From Acidobacteriota bacterium (GTDB lineage Bacteria; Acidobacteriota; Terriglobia; Acidiferrales; UBA7541): a stretch of DNA of 42,728 nucleotides. The number at the start of each line of letters is the position of its first letter. The stretch's first letter is position 1. Below the pieces are notes generated by a model. The model was not told the DNA's origin, did not search any database, and was given only the letters and a program-made list of their open reading frames with translations. The stretch covers positions 2,423 through 45,150 of the forward strand of contig QHYJ01000246.1 of NCBI GenBank assembly GCA_003223255.1. The letters are read 5' to 3'. Below, piece after piece: positions 41,778-42,728 of this stretch. The position numbers were made by a program, and so were the translations under genes.

Positions 41778-41936
41778 ATGAAGCGGCGGAAGAAGAAAGT
41801 CATCGATGTGGGAAAAGAGGCGCGGCGCGTGGCGCGAAAATCCGGTATCGCGCCTGCGGTTACGCGCGTGATTCCCGACAAGCGAAAGCGCCCCGATAAG
41901 CACAAGAAACAATGGCTGGAAACCGAGATGGACTGA
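41778..41936 (+). CDS. Small highly basic protein (52 residues)
   Basis: ATG 41778 to TGA 41936 encodes 52 residues beginning MKRRKKKVIDVGKEARRVAR, then KSGIAPAVTRVIPDKRKRP and a tail DKHKKQWLETEMD. About 40 percent of residues are Lys or Arg. I have seen similar short basic proteins in acidobacterial genomes but know no function; a nucleic-acid- or ribosome-associated role would suit the charge. No strong ribosome site is visible (the nearest purine-rich bases are weak). It lies in a 308-base gap between the receptor and the redoxin gene and is convergent with the latter. Confidence 0.55.
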   Translation: MKRRKKKVIDVGKEARRVARKSGIAPAVTRVIPDKRKRPDKHKKQWLETEMD

Positions 41937-41978
41937 AACGTCGAAGAATAAGTCCGACCGGACCTAGTTTTTGGAGCT

Positions 41979-42521
41979 TCAGCCTGGTTTGTTGGCGGGG
42001 ATGACTTCGTCGGGACGAAACAGCGGCGTAAGCGCCATCTTGCGGCGCTCGGCAAGTTCGCGCGCAATGGTTTCCAGTTCTTTTTTGTCAAAGCCCATCG
42101 AGCTGACTTTCACTTTTCCATCAGGATCAATCAGGAAAATCGTAGGGACATTGGTGAGGCCGTAAGCGTTGGAGACTGGATAGCCGTCCGCATCGAGAAC
42201 GAGAGGAAAAGTGAGGCCGTATTCCGAGGCAAAACTCTTCGTGGCGCGTGCGTCGTCTTGCGAGATGGCGAGAAAAGTTGCACTGGCGGAGCCGTAGCAC
42301 TGATGGAGACGCTCCAGAAAAGGAAAAGTGAATTGGCAGACCGGGCAGGATATTTTGAAGAAAGCAGCAACGACCGGGCCGTGCTCGAGTAGTGCGCGAA
42401 GCGAATACTCCTTTTGGTCGAGCGATTTAAGAGAAAACTCGGGAGCGATGTTGCCGGCAACGATGTGAGTCATTTGGTCCTGCGATCCCATCCAGCGTGA
42501 AAGCCGCCGCAAAATTCCCAT
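41979..42521 (-). CDS. AhpC/TlpA-like thiol redoxin
   Basis: Protein of 180 residues from ATG 42521 (an in-frame start at 42566 adds residues without support). The thioredoxin fold is clear: AGNIAPEFSLKSLDQKEYSL, then VAAFFKISCPVCQFTFPFLE with C59-P-V-C62, LAISQDDARATKSFASEYGL, VPTIFLIDPDGKV with the cis-Pro before T, and a helical C-terminus. The C-P-V-C site indicates a disulphide reductase or peroxidase of the TlpA/AhpC-TSA superfamily. There is no clear signal peptide; the short amphipathic N-terminus (MGILRRLSRWMG) could associate with the membrane. There is no Shine-Dalgarno site, and TACAAT lies six bases upstream on its strand, so the message may be nearly leaderless. Confidence 0.88.
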   Translation of the reverse strand: MGILRRLSRWMGSQDQMTHIVAGNIAPEFSLKSLDQKEYSLRALLEHGPVVAAFFKISCPVCQFTFPFLERLHQCYGSASATFLAISQDDARATKSFASEYGLTFPLVLDADGYPVSNAYGLTNVPTIFLIDPDGKVKVSSMGFDKKELETIARELAERRKMALTPLFRPDEVIPANKPG

Positions 42522-42678
42522 GAATAGATTGTAACGCAAAAGGGAAAAGGCCACATTCCCTGGCACGCTCTTCCCATTGCGGAGGGCCTGGTGTTTGATG
42601 CTTATAACAAACCAAAAGAGACCTTCTCGATGTAAGCGAAAACCCTTTTGTTTCTGTACGGATGTATCCCTTGCTGGT

Positions 42679-42684
42679 TATAAT
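42679..42684 (+). promoter_or_regulatory. -10 box of the tRNA gene
   Basis: TATAAT lies 18 bases before the tRNA 5' end, a normal distance for a tRNA promoter. No good -35 is seen at 17-bp spacing. The remainder of 42522-42678 shows nothing recognisable. Confidence 0.5.
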
Positions 42685-42702
42685 GAATGGGTATCCGGAA
42701 GA

Positions 42703-42728
42703 GCGGGCGTCGTATAATGGCAATATAG
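42703..42728 (+). tRNA. tRNA-Gly, 5' end only (cut by the window edge)
   Basis: GCGGGCG is the usual acceptor 5' strand of glycine tRNAs. TC follows at positions 8-9, then GTATAATGGCAATAT, whose GTAT/ATAT pairs form a D-stem around an AATGGCA loop with the invariant GG. The start closely resembles the tRNA-Gly of enteric bacteria. The anticodon lies beyond the window, so the isoacceptor is not seen. Confidence 0.78.

Overview
The window looks like a chromosomal segment of an aerobic Gram-negative bacterium, most likely an Acidobacteriota member. This is inferred from gene content: an Oar-like TonB-dependent receptor with an N-terminal carboxypeptidase-regulatory domain, split cytochrome b, multihaem c-type cytochromes, huge secreted beta-helix/choice-of-anchor proteins, and small families I remember mainly from acidobacterial genomes. 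Base composition is moderately GC-rich throughout.

Layout. (1) 1-2400 is a decayed stretch: a frameshifted RelE/HigB-type toxin (minus), a MetA-pathway-like outer membrane transporter with two frameshifts (plus), and remnants of membrane proteins (minus). (2) 2407-5076 is a histidine kinase/OmpR-type regulator pair. It is followed by a 392-base regulatory gap with 10/11-bp-phased TGWAAW direct repeats. (3) 5469-18674 is a plus-strand operon of secreted multicopper-oxidase-like proteins. Chain A carries a type 1 copper site and two HxH pairs. Chain B carries two further HxH pairs but a Ser where the type 1 Cys would be. Chain C has no recognisable copper motifs and continues, across two compensating frameshifts, into a giant extracellular protein of SdrD-like, beta-helix and choice-of-anchor-D domains. 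A hairpin/T-run ends the operon. (4) 18761-19997 holds a small secreted protein and a two-cluster ferredoxin with a near-leaderless start.

(5) 20131-30389 is all on the minus strand. Its core is an unusual bc-type complex: Rieske protein, cytochrome b6-like and subunit-IV-like halves, and a membrane-anchored octahaem cytochrome c in place of cytochrome c1. After these come a cupredoxin-like lipoprotein, a small membrane protein, a HEAT-repeat/biotinyl-like protein and an M48 metallopeptidase gene broken by a frameshift. (6) A 800-base divergent control region (perfect 18-bp palindrome next to a -35/-10 pair) separates this from 31190-35931, an aa3-type cytochrome oxidase operon: subunits II, I, two different subunit III proteins, IV and a small Cys-containing membrane protein.

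(7) 36089-42728 contains a KTSC-domain protein, a conserved Cys-rich hypothetical protein, a perfect CRP-type operator between divergent genes, a repeated DUF5666-like secreted protein followed by the TonB-dependent receptor, a 52-residue basic protein, a TlpA/AhpC-like redoxin, and the 5' end of a tRNA-Gly cut by the window edge.

Working together, the bc complex and oxidase form a full quinol-to-oxygen chain in which copper proteins may replace a soluble cytochrome c. The upstream operon, probably controlled by its adjacent two-component system, exports what may be a multi-subunit multicopper oxidase tethered to a very large surface protein. The best candidate for an undescribed system is that operon: between them chains A and B hold exactly the copper ligands of one complete multicopper oxidase centre.
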